NCBI RefSeq assembly: GCF_001684335.1
Contig: NZ_LOIC01000072.1
Location: 2,737-66,736 of the forward strand
From: Photorhabdus namnaonensis
Lineage (GTDB): Bacteria; Pseudomonadota; Gammaproteobacteria; Enterobacterales; Enterobacteriaceae
DNA: 64,000 nucleotides
Direction of reading: 5' to 3'
Part shown: positions 55,777 to 64,000 of the stretch, one piece after another
How the letters are laid out: the number at the start of each line of letters is the position of its first letter
Position numbering within the stretch: position 1 is the stretch's first letter
Made by a program: the position numbers and the translations under genes
The notes under the pieces: generated by a model
Databases searched by the model: none
What the model saw: only the letters and a program-made list of their open reading frames with translations
Told to the model about the DNA's origin: nothing

Positions 55777-57162
55777 ATGAAAAATCTTCGCTATTTGATT
55801 GTCACACCAGGATTGATGTTTGCAACTTCCGCCCTTGCTTCACCTGCTAACAGCATCGAAGCACGCCTCGATGCGCTTGAGCAGCGACTACAACAAGCGG
55901 AAGCACGAGCTACAGCCGCTGAGCAACGCGCACAGCGACTGGAACAGCACGCTATCGAAACCAAACAACAGGCCACACAAGTAGCACAACACCCCACTTC
56001 GCTGGAAAATAGCGCTTCATCAACTAGCAACTTGAAATTGAATGATTTTGGCGATCTAAAATTGTACGGCGATGTGGAATTCAATCTCGACGGCGCCAGC
56101 CGAACTGGTCAGCTTACTTCACTTAAAACCAGCGAGAATAAAGACTGGAAACCCGGCGACAAAGAGCGTTGGAATGTTAATGGCCGCATTTTGGTCGGGC
56201 TGGACGGCTACCGCCGTGATCAAAACAACAACTTTGCCGGCTTTCGAGTGCAACCGTTGGCAGACATGACCGGTAAAATGAATCTCGACGACGCCGCTTT
56301 CTTCTTCGGCAATGAGAAAAACTGGCAGGTAAAAATCGGGCGTTTCGAAGCCTACGATATGTTCCCACTCAACCAAGACACTTTTATTCAGTATTCTGGT
56401 AATACCGCCAACGATTTGTATGCCGATGGTTTCGGCTATATCTACATGATGAAAGAAGGACGTGGCCGCAGTAACAGCGGCGGCAACTTGATGTTGAGCA
56501 AATACGTCGGTAATTGGTATTTCGAACTTAATACTTTACTTGAAGATGGCACTTCGCTATTCCGAGATAACACCTACCACGGCAATACATTGGAAAATAA
56601 AAAAAATGTCGCCTATGTGCGCCCGGTAGCAGCCTGGAAAAAAGATCAATTTAGTGCAGCCGTAGCAATGGAAAGTAATATCGTCAATAACGCCTATGGC
56701 TACCAGAATAATCAAGGGCAATGGGTCGATCAATCCAGACGCAATGGTTACGGCCTGACACTCAGTTGGAACGGTCTGGAAACCAACCCTGACGACGGCA
56801 TTGTCGCTAACCTGAATACCGCCTATCTGGATGCTTCAGATGAACACAATTTCACGACCGGAATTAATGTGATGTGGCATCGTTTCGAACTGGGCTATAT
56901 CTATGCCCACAACAATATCGAAACATTCAATACCGACAATATGCCCGCGCGTATTAATCACCCATTCAATGAACCGGGTAAATACGATATAAATACCATC
57001 CATATGTCATATCAGATTCCTAGTATTATGAATATGAAGAACTTTAATCTCTATCTTGGCGCCTATGTCTCTATGCTGGAGGCGAATGATAACAACAAAA
57101 TTGCCAACAGTAATAATGACCGACGCTACGGCGCACGCGCCAGATTTAAATATTTCTTCTGA
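55777..57162 (+). CDS. Outer-membrane carbohydrate-type porin
   Basis: 461 residues. Signal peptide to about residue 22 (SALA-SPAN), then a coiled-coil segment at residues 27-75 (SIEARLDALEQRLQQAEARATAAEQRA). After that comes a beta-barrel with regular amphipathic strands ending in Phe (YGARARFKYFF). The combination of an N-terminal periplasmic coiled coil and barrel is typical of sugar porins such as ScrY, BglH and RafY. It would let oligosaccharides or glycosides cross the outer membrane. There are no sugar-uptake genes next to it. Position between bkd and glb is probably incidental. Confidence 0.85.
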   Translation: MKNLRYLIVTPGLMFATSALASPANSIEARLDALEQRLQQAEARATAAEQRAQRLEQHAIETKQQATQVAQHPTSLENSASSTSNLKLNDFGDLKLYGDVEFNLDGASRTGQLTSLKTSENKDWKPGDKERWNVNGRILVGLDGYRRDQNNNFAGFRVQPLADMTGKMNLDDAAFFFGNEKNWQVKIGRFEAYDMFPLNQDTFIQYSGNTANDLYADGFGYIYMMKEGRGRSNSGGNLMLSKYVGNWYFELNTLLEDGTSLFRDNTYHGNTLENKKNVAYVRPVAAWKKDQFSAAVAMESNIVNNAYGYQNNQGQWVDQSRRNGYGLTLSWNGLETNPDDGIVANLNTAYLDASDEHNFTTGINVMWHRFELGYIYAHNNIETFNTDNMPARINHPFNEPGKYDINTIHMSYQIPSIMNMKNFNLYLGAYVSMLEANDNNKIANSNNDRRYGARARFKYFF

Positions 57163-57271
57163 CGCAGGTTAATTGATTTCCGTTGTACCTTACCTACAGA
57201 GATATTTCTGCTTACGAGTAAGGGCATGGATATAACCGCCCACGCAGCGCAATACACCCTGCTTTCAAACA

Positions 57272-57305
57272 CCCTCTAATAGACATCAATGATGAAATTA
57301 GAGGG
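57272..57305 (+). terminator. Inverted repeat downstream of the porin gene
   Basis: CCCTCTAAT / ATTAGAGGG, nine-base stem with a 16-base loop, 110 bp after the porin stop. No T-run follows, so it is a weak terminator candidate. Confidence 0.45.
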
Positions 57306-58205
57306 CTGTATGAATTTATGATAGCTGGCGCATATCGCCCAATCTTAATTCACATTGACTACCAGAAGCAGAATTAAGATTATCTAAAACCCACAAAACA
57401 GATAAATATTTAATAAGTACTCGTATCGTTTCTACAAAGATAATCAAACAAAAATCGTATTAATCGAGAAATTAAATCCACGTTTTCTTCTGAAGATAGT
57501 AAGAATTGATGGATATTTGAAAAATTGGCAATCTATTTATATTCAAACAATATAAATAGCAGAATTTTGCTACTGACAAGCCTTTAATGGCTAAACTGAC
57601 ACTGGATAATCCATTAATTTCTTGAGTTGATAATATACCAGATTTAAAATCAATTAAAAATAATATAATCTTCGAACACCTCTTTATATGTAAATTTTTT
57701 TTGCCAAATAAAAAATAAAAACCCAAGTTGACATTGTATACTTTGCGATCTATTTTCTAATTGAATTCTAGTGAAAATATTTTTATTGTTGGACTGTTTC
57801 TATGATTGGCGGAAGCCACAGTGAAGGCGTTGTTCCCATTAAAAATGGCTATTGTCGGAGGATGCTATTGAGGTCATTAATTCACTCAAAAAACGGTTAT
57901 TATAATATAGTAGGTTTGTCTAATAGCCTATTTAAAGTTATCTCTCTCATTTATCTAGCAATATTCTTTACTATCTGATTTGTCAGAAATTAATTGATTG
58001 ATTTTGTAGATCGACAAAAAGCATGGCAATGTTGTTGCACTGACTATGCGAAACCTCGATCTTCTTATTTATAGGTGTTTTTTCATAATCATAAAATATA
58101 CTAAATAGTTTTTTGATTTAATTAATATTAACGAGTTCTTATTAAGATATCGTAATTAATTCAATACGATGTCATTTTAGTTCACCCTAATAAAGAGATA
58201 TTACA
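57306..58205. other. Intergenic region upstream of glbB
   Basis: About 900 bp, AT-rich. It must contain the glb promoter. A 58-codon plus-strand frame at 57802-57978 (MIGGSHSEGVVPIKNG...) and an 84-codon minus-strand frame at 57472-57726 are open but have no recognised family; I do not call them genes. Confidence 0.5.
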
Positions 58206-59024
58206 ATGGGCTGGAATATATTGACTAACGCACCAGATAGTTACCATCTTACTACCGCACATATCCGCAACAACTTGCACCAACAAGGTTTTGCCACTTT
58301 CAATGCCACCGATCTTGACCTTTCTGACAGCGAAAAAATCGATCTTGTCTTTCTCTGTGAATTATCGAGGTCACTGCCATTAGACCGATTTGGTGACGGT
58401 GGTCGTCACCGCAGTTATTGTGAAGGAATATGGAGCTGGGAAACAGAAGATATTGATTGGAAAACAGGTTATCCGCAGCCCGATGGCAGCATAGAGATTG
58501 ATTATCATCAGGGAAGTGAATATCAACCTGAATTTGGCGGTGTGGTACGCAAATTCCTGCGCATGTCTGACGAGATACTGAATAAAGGGCTACTTAATAA
58601 ACTCATTTGGCACGATCTGAGTCTAACCGGCATGGCGGAGCATTATTCCCGTTTATTGTGTGGTGTGCATCTGATACGAATGCAGGCACTACCGGGTAAA
58701 CCAGCGAAAATTACACCTAACTGTTTTCATCGTGACGGTCAGCCGTTCACCGCTGTACATTTAATTGAACGTTGCAATGTCGAAGGCGGCGCAACACATA
58801 TCGCGCCCCCTTATTATGCTAATTGCCAGCTTGAATCAGTACCTGCTCACGAAATAACTCGCTTTCTCCTTAATGATCCCCTTGATAGCTACATCATCGA
58901 TGACGCAGCGATTTGTCATTACATCAATCCTGTAATTTGCGATGAAAACGCCAGTGTTGGAGTCCGTACTATCATTCTGATTGACTTCACTCCACTAGAA
59001 CAGAGTGACAGGTGTTCCCAATAG
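58206..59024 (+). CDS. glbB: 2-oxoglutarate/Fe(II) dioxygenase, lysine 4-hydroxylase of the glidobactin cluster (GlbB-like)
   Basis: 272 residues, 2OG-Fe dioxygenase family related to free amino-acid hydroxylases. The iron ligands are His175 and Asp177 in FHRDGQPF and probably His238 in CHYINPV; Arg254 in VGVRTIILIDF would bind 2-oxoglutarate. It lies 93 bp before an NRPS gene whose first adenylation domain reads as specific for a basic amino acid. In the glidobactin and luminmycin clusters the same arrangement is glbB (hydroxylates lysine at C4) followed by glbC. The assignment is from motif plus context. Confidence 0.87.
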   Translation: MGWNILTNAPDSYHLTTAHIRNNLHQQGFATFNATDLDLSDSEKIDLVFLCELSRSLPLDRFGDGGRHRSYCEGIWSWETEDIDWKTGYPQPDGSIEIDYHQGSEYQPEFGGVVRKFLRMSDEILNKGLLNKLIWHDLSLTGMAEHYSRLLCGVHLIRMQALPGKPAKITPNCFHRDGQPFTAVHLIERCNVEGGATHIAPPYYANCQLESVPAHEITRFLLNDPLDSYIIDDAAICHYINPVICDENASVGVRTIILIDFTPLEQSDRCSQ

Positions 59025-59117
59025 CGCTTTTGCCATAAGAATGATTGACAACCAGGAGTGATAGTTTTTACGGCAATCACTGAGCTGCAAGAATCTTTTT
59101 ATCTTAGGAAAAATTTT

Positions 59118-62100
59118 GTGAGTAATTATTCAAACACTTTATCGAATGTTCCATGCTTATTACCAACACCAGCTCAACGCAGGCTATGGCTTATTAGCCA
59201 AGGAAATATGGATTCAGCATTATATAACGTGCCATTTTCGCTACGTTTGCGTGGCACGTTAAATAGAGAAGCGCTTGAAAAAACTATTATTTTTATGATT
59301 GAGCGTCATCCGGTGTTGCGTTCACAATTTCATGTTCTCAATGGCGAATTGCAGATAGCATTGAATTCGCAGCGGCCTGAATTACGCATCAGTGATCTCA
59401 GCGATTATTCCCCAGAGGAGCGCGAAAGCAAAATACAATCAATCTACGATAATGAAGCAAGATACGGTTTCAATCTCAGTCGTGATTTACCTTTTCGTTG
59501 TTTATTGCTTCGTCGGCAAGAGAACGATCATCAGTTGATATTTACTCTGCACCATATTGTATTTGATGATTGGTCTACTCACGTTTTTCTTAATGATTTT
59601 AGCCATGCCTATAACCGGTATAAAGCAGGTCAACATCCTAATTTAGCGACGATTACCTACCCGCATATCAGTGATTCTGTAACAGATATTCATATAAATA
59701 GCGCTCGCCGGCAGCGCTTACGCGACTATTGGGGAAAACAACTGGCGGAATTGCCTGAACTACATAAATTACCTACAGATCGGCCACGGCTATTGGAACA
59801 ACGGGGACGTGGTGCGGTATATCATAAGTCACTTCCTTTATCTCTCGTTGGACGTATTGCTAAAATCTGCCAACGTTATGGATTGACGCCTTATATGGTG
59901 GCGATTTCCGCTTTTGCGGTACTACTGAATCGTTATTCGCACGATGACGACATTGTTATTGGGAGTCCATTTGCGAATCGTCACAATATTGATGAACATG
60001 TCCGTCTTGGCTTTTTTATCAATTTATTACCGTTGCGTTTTCGCTTTAACAAAGGGATAAGTTTCAATGATCTATTGGTTCAAGCGCGCGATATATTGCT
60101 TGATGCCTATGAAAATGCTGATTTGCCGTTTGATGAGATTGTTGATGTGGTACAGCCCCTGCGTTCTTTGAGCCATGCCCCTATTTTTCAGATTATGTTT
60201 GATTATTTGAAGAGTCCGGGACAAGCATTGCAACTGGATGGGTTAGCAGCAGAAGTACAATTTATCCATTCTAGCACTGCTAAATATGATTTGACGCTAT
60301 CGATAGAAGAATCCCCAAATTCACTACTTTGTCTGGTTGAGTTTGACACCGATTTGTTTGATAACCTCACCATTACTCGCATGGTGAATCACTATGAGAA
60401 ATTGTTAGATTCCTTGTTAAGTGAACCTGAGCGTTCTGTCGCCAAATGTAGCATGTTGCCGCCAGAAGAGCTGGAGACATTGGCTCGCTTCTCCCGGCCG
60501 GCAGAACCTCTACCTGTATTGGAATTTATTTCGGTAGCTGAACGCATCAAGTCACAGGTACGTAATAATCCAGATGCACGAGCTATTGTTTGGCGTGATC
60601 AACGTTTCACCTATGCTCAACTGGACGAGTACGCGCAATGCCTGCTCGCGAAGATGCGCCAGTGCGGCGTTGAACCGGGTAGCCGGGTTGCGGTATTTAT
60701 GAGCTACCGGCCAGAAATTGTCATCTCTTTTTACGCTATTCTTTCTGCCGGTGCGGTTTATGTGCCGTTATCCCCCTCTGATCCTCGCTTCGCCGATAAG
60801 ATAAATGACGCACAACCAGTACTGATCCTCACCAGTGAACAGGATGCTGTTGGTTTACTTGATTTTCGTGCCATCGTGCTGGAAGTTGACGGGCTGTTTC
60901 GTCAACCAGCGCCGCCGGATGTGCAACCAATTTGGCCGGTTCAGGAGAGCGATTCCGCCTATGTTATTTACACTTCTGGTTCAACGGGTAATCCAAAAGG
61001 GGTGGAGGTAAGCCACGGAGGTCTGCATGCGTCATACCATGCCTGGCGCCATGACTATCGTTTCACCCAACCCGGTGAGCCGGTATCGCTACAACTTGCC
61101 GCACCGATTTTCGATCTCAGTATAGGGGATTTCAGTCGTACTCTGGGCTGTGGTGGATGCCTGGTGATGTGTCCGCGTGAGTGGTTGCTAGATGCCCCTG
61201 AAATGCACCGCTTGATGATGAGCGAAGGCGTGACCTTCGGTGATTTTCCTCCTGTGGTACTGCGTCAATTAATTCAGTTCTGTCAGGAGAATGGGAAACG
61301 TCTGGATGGATTATCAACACTGGTGTGTGGGGCTGATGTCTGGTTTGGTCATGAGCTATATGCGGCGCAAGCGCTTTGCCGCCCAGATGCGCGTATTCTC
61401 GGTTCTTACGGTGTAACTGAAGCCACCATTGACAGCACTGTTTTTGACCCGGAAACACATCCATTGGAGGCCGGGCGAGTGATTCCATTAGGTAGACCGC
61501 TGGCTAGCTGTGAACTGTTCATTGTCGATGAACACCTACAACAGGCGCCAATAGGCGTCAGTGGTGAATTGTTAATTGCTGGCGTCACCGTAGCAAAAGG
61601 ATATCTCAATAATCCTCAACTCACGGCAGAGAAATTTATTACCGGCAAATTCGATTGCCAGGGCCGTTTTGTGGTAGATGCTAGTGGTACGCGTTTTTAT
61701 CGCACCTCAGATGTTTGCTGTTTCCTGGCTGACGGCACTATTGATTTCATAGGACGCAGTGATCATCAGGTTAAAATTCGCGGTTTTCGCGTCGAATTAG
61801 GCGAGGTGGAGAGCGCATTATTGGAACACGCAGATGTGCGCCAGTGTGCGGTTGTCGCCTGTAATGACAGTACAAATAATAAAGTGTTGGTCGCCTATGT
61901 TGTGTCATCCGCCGATACTGACACGTTACGTGGTTATTTGTCCCTGCGGCTACCCGGCCATATGATGCCGCGTGCTTTCGTGTTTCTCGATAAATTACCA
62001 ACCACTCCCAACGGGAAGGTTGATCGTAAGCGCTTGCAGGTTCCAGATTTTTCGCTGCCAGAAAATCAGGAATCTATGACAGAACCAGCTAACGCCCGCG

Positions 62101-64000
62101 AAGAACAATTGCTGGCATTATGGAGAACGGTATTAGGGGTTCAGGTCATCGGTACGGAAGATAATTTCTTCTATTGTGGCGGCAATTCATTAATTGCTGC
62201 CAATCTGATTACACAGATCAATAAGACATTTGATGTTCAGCTTAAACTTTCCGCTATTTTCAATCATCCGACTATCGTCGGGTTGGCCTCGTTACTGGAC
62301 AATGTTGAAAAAGACAGTATTGAAAAGAGCACAGAAAAACAGAGTGTTACTGTACAACACATTTCGCAGGTCAGTGATTTACTCTCATTCGGTCAGCGCG
62401 GTTTGTGGTTGATTGCGATGCAACGGCCGGATGATTGCAGTTACAACGTGCCTTTTACATTGCGCCTGCATGGTAATCTGCATTTTAATGCGTTAATGCA
62501 GGCATTGAATGACGTAGTGCAACGCCATGATGTATTGCGTACCACATTCTCCAGTCAAGTCAGCAAAGTAATTGGGCCGGATGGCTCATCCAGTTTTGAA
62601 CCCAGTTATCAGGTTGCGTCTGAATTAACGCTACCTCTGCGTCAACAAAATATCTCCGGCGGAGAGTCTGCGCTGGCATTGAAATTGCGGGAAGAAATAA
62701 TGGCAAGCTTCGATCTCGCCAATGGGCCACTCATCCGCGCGGTACTGTTTACGCTGTCCCCGCAAGAGCACGTGCTCTGTATTACTCTGCATCACATTAT
62801 TTCCGATGGTCGTTCGCTGGCAATACTTTTTGATGAATTACGGCACTGCTATCAGGCTCGTCTGGCAAGTAAAGCCCCCTCGCTGCCCGTGTTGGAAGCA
62901 AACTATGGGCATTTCATTACCTGGCAGCGCACTCGACTGACTGAACCGGCGGTACAGCGACAGATTCATTTCTGGCGTCAACAATTGGCAGATGCGCCAG
63001 CGACTCTGAGACTGAATGATATGGCCGCACCAACCGACGAGGCGGCGGCAATAAGTTGTGTTATTCCCCATGTGTATGTTGAAGGTGTAGAGAAACTGGC
63101 TCGTGAACAGAACTGCACACCGTTTATGATCTGGTTGAGTTTGTTCGCACTCCTGTTGCGCCGGCAAAGCGGTGAGCAAGATCTTATCGTCGGCACACCG
63201 GTGTCGCTGCGCACCATACCTGCATGGGATGCGCTGATTGGCTACTTTGCTAATACTTTGCCGGTACGTATCAATAGCCGTGAGTGGCAAACTTTTCAGC
63301 AACTATTGATGCATACGCGACAGGTTAGTCTCGACATCCTTGAAAATCGTGATTTGCCGTTCGACTATTTGGTACAAACACTTAATTTGCCTCGTGTGGC
63401 GGGTAAAAATCCTGTTTTCCAAACTATTTTTTCCTGTGAATTGGATCAACCAAACGATGCAACATTGGAAGATATGAAAGTTTCAGACGTTGAGTTGGGG
63501 GACTATCGCGCCAAGATTGATTTGGAACTGGCGATTAACCGTGTAAATGGTCAGGTTTACGCTCACTTTATGGCAATGCCGGGGGTGTTATCTGCCGTTA
63601 CTCTGGGACGGATGAGTGAGCATTTGCTAGCTATGTTGTCACAAGTCATTGAAAAACCAGATACAACATTGACTGATTTGTTGACGGTTACGGTTAATGC
63701 TGGCAGTAGCGCCCAATCAGAACTTATTGTTGATAAGCCACAAGGACTATTTCAGTTGTTTCAGCAGAGCCTGTCCCAATACCGCGGACATGTGGCGCTG
63801 GAAAGTGATGAATTGAGTCTGAGTTATCAGCAACTTGATACATTGACGGCATATGTGGCGCAACAACTACAACAAGCAGGTGCAAGCCGTGGTGATCGAG
63901 TTGGCATCCTGATGGGACACCATCCACATAATGTCACGGCAATGCTGGCAATTAACCGGATTGGTGCGGTGTTTGTGCCGCTGGCGCCTGACAATGCCGA
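59118..64000 (+). CDS. glbC: Glidobactin/luminmycin NRPS (GlbC-like), 5' part; runs off the window
   Basis: The GTG at 59118 (AGGA upstream) opens a frame with no stop to the window end, so 1627 codons are visible. Domains: condensation C1, residues 10-440, with motif HHIVFDD at about 145; adenylation A1, 470-980, with core YTSGSTGNPKG at about 617; carrier T1, Ser in CGGNSL at about 1024; condensation C2, 1080-1500, with HHIISDG at about 1225; start of adenylation A2 from about 1540. The A1 specificity residues read by hand are D-L-G-D-V-G-S-I-D-K, close to codes for ornithine, arginine or lysine. This fits lysine/4-hydroxylysine of the syrbactin ring. In known clusters GlbC continues with an Ala module and a PKS module, which would lie beyond the window. 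Confidence 0.88.
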   Translation, partial: MSNYSNTLSNVPCLLPTPAQRRLWLISQGNMDSALYNVPFSLRLRGTLNREALEKTIIFMIERHPVLRSQFHVLNGELQIALNSQRPELRISDLSDYSPEERESKIQSIYDNEARYGFNLSRDLPFRCLLLRRQENDHQLIFTLHHIVFDDWSTHVFLNDFSHAYNRYKAGQHPNLATITYPHISDSVTDIHINSARRQRLRDYWGKQLAELPELHKLPTDRPRLLEQRGRGAVYHKSLPLSLVGRIAKICQRYGLTPYMVAISAFAVLLNRYSHDDDIVIGSPFANRHNIDEHVRLGFFINLLPLRFRFNKGISFNDLLVQARDILLDAYENADLPFDEIVDVVQPLRSLSHAPIFQIMFDYLKSPGQALQLDGLAAEVQFIHSSTAKYDLTLSIEESPNSLLCLVEFDTDLFDNLTITRMVNHYEKLLDSLLSEPERSVAKCSMLPPEELETLARFSRPAEPLPVLEFISVAERIKSQVRNNPDARAIVWRDQRFTYAQLDEYAQCLLAKMRQCGVEPGSRVAVFMSYRPEIVISFYAILSAGAVYVPLSPSDPRFADKINDAQPVLILTSEQDAVGLLDFRAIVLEVDGLFRQPAPPDVQPIWPVQESDSAYVIYTSGSTGNPKGVEVSHGGLHASYHAWRHDYRFTQPGEPVSLQLAAPIFDLSIGDFSRTLGCGGCLVMCPREWLLDAPEMHRLMMSEGVTFGDFPPVVLRQLIQFCQENGKRLDGLSTLVCGADVWFGHELYAAQALCRPDARILGSYGVTEATIDSTVFDPETHPLEAGRVIPLGRPLASCELFIVDEHLQQAPIGVSGELLIAGVTVAKGYLNNPQLTAEKFITGKFDCQGRFVVDASGTRFYRTSDVCCFLADGTIDFIGRSDHQVKIRGFRVELGEVESALLEHADVRQCAVVACNDSTNNKVLVAYVVSSADTDTLRGYLSLRLPGHMMPRAFVFLDKLPTTPNGKVDRKRLQVPDFSLPENQESMTEPANAREEQLLALWRTVLGVQVIGTEDNFFYCGGNSLIAANLITQINKTFDVQLKLSAIFNHPTIVGLASLLDNVEKDSIEKSTEKQSVTVQHISQVSDLLSFGQRGLWLIAMQRPDDCSYNVPFTLRLHGNLHFNALMQALNDVVQRHDVLRTTFSSQVSKVIGPDGSSSFEPSYQVASELTLPLRQQNISGGESALALKLREEIMASFDLANGPLIRAVLFTLSPQEHVLCITLHHIISDGRSLAILFDELRHCYQARLASKAPSLPVLEANYGHFITWQRTRLTEPAVQRQIHFWRQQLADAPATLRLNDMAAPTDEAAAISCVIPHVYVEGVEKLAREQNCTPFMIWLSLFALLLRRQSGEQDLIVGTPVSLRTIPAWDALIGYFANTLPVRINSREWQTFQQLLMHTRQVSLDILENRDLPFDYLVQTLNLPRVAGKNPVFQTIFSCELDQPNDATLEDMKVSDVELGDYRAKIDLELAINRVNGQVYAHFMAMPGVLSAVTLGRMSEHLLAMLSQVIEKPDTTLTDLLTVTVNAGSSAQSELIVDKPQGLFQLFQQSLSQYRGHVALESDELSLSYQQLDTLTAYVAQQLQQAGASRGDRVGILMGHHPHNVTAMLAINRIGAVFVPLAPDNA

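Noticed and set aside
57472..57726. An 84-codon minus-strand frame between the porin gene and glbB
   Set aside because: AT-rich, no ribosome site seen, no recognisable family.
61132..61488. A 118-codon minus-strand frame
   Set aside because: Antisense shadow of the NRPS adenylation domain.

Overview
The window looks like chromosomal DNA of an entomopathogenic Photorhabdus (or a very close Xenorhabdus-like relative). Four things point there: enterobacterial flg and flh flagellar genes; a Tc insecticidal toxin locus of the split-TcA, chitinase-flanked (Yen-Tc) type; a bkdABC-like ketoacid dehydrogenase/ketosynthase operon of the kind used for isopropylstilbene; and the start of a glidobactin/luminmycin (syrbactin) cluster (glbB, glbC). 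Two 127-bp ERIC elements fit an enterobacterium. All family assignments were made by reading the sequence; no search was run.

Layout. 1-1.5 kb (minus): the edge of a type VI secretion locus, with a partial uncharacterised gene running off the left end and a vgrG remnant. 1.9-12.0 kb (minus): flgBCDEFGHIJKL, coding for rod, hook, rings and hook-filament junction. 12.2-13.7 kb (plus): flgAMN. Two good sigma-28 (FliA) promoters lie before flgM and flgKL, and a possible FlhDC site lies between flgB and flgA. 14.1-31.2 kb (plus): an ERIC element, a TcB component, a GH18 chitinase, a TcA split over two genes, and a second GH18 chitinase. No TcC toxin-carrying component is present. 31.2-40.7 kb (minus): a tandem array of proteins that end in a seven-bladed FG-GAP-like beta-propeller, mostly with an N-terminal fibre-shaft-like segment. 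A collapsed second copy of the array and a 46-residue-repeat gene belong to it. 41.4-42.5 kb: a ParB/sulfiredoxin-fold-like protein and a small secreted protein. 42.9-46.1 kb (minus): flhBA, so the toxin/propeller island sits between flgN and flhA. 46.7-47.2 kb: a DUF4160/DUF2442 pair. 47.9-54.4 kb (minus): a cupin and bkdABC. 55.8-57.2 kb: a carbohydrate-type porin. 58.2-64 kb (plus): glbB and the open-ended NRPS gene glbC.

How the parts fit. The flagellar genes form a normal hierarchical regulon. The Tc proteins and chitinases would build a chitinase-decorated translocation pore, but they need a TcC encoded elsewhere. The propeller/fibre array is the least understood part. Its architecture suggests surface or host-glycan binding, and it shows repeated duplication with deletion at short direct repeats. 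The bkd and glb loci lie side by side and may share branched acyl precursors: glidobactin-type products include iso-branched lipid tails, and BkdABC makes branched acyl starters.
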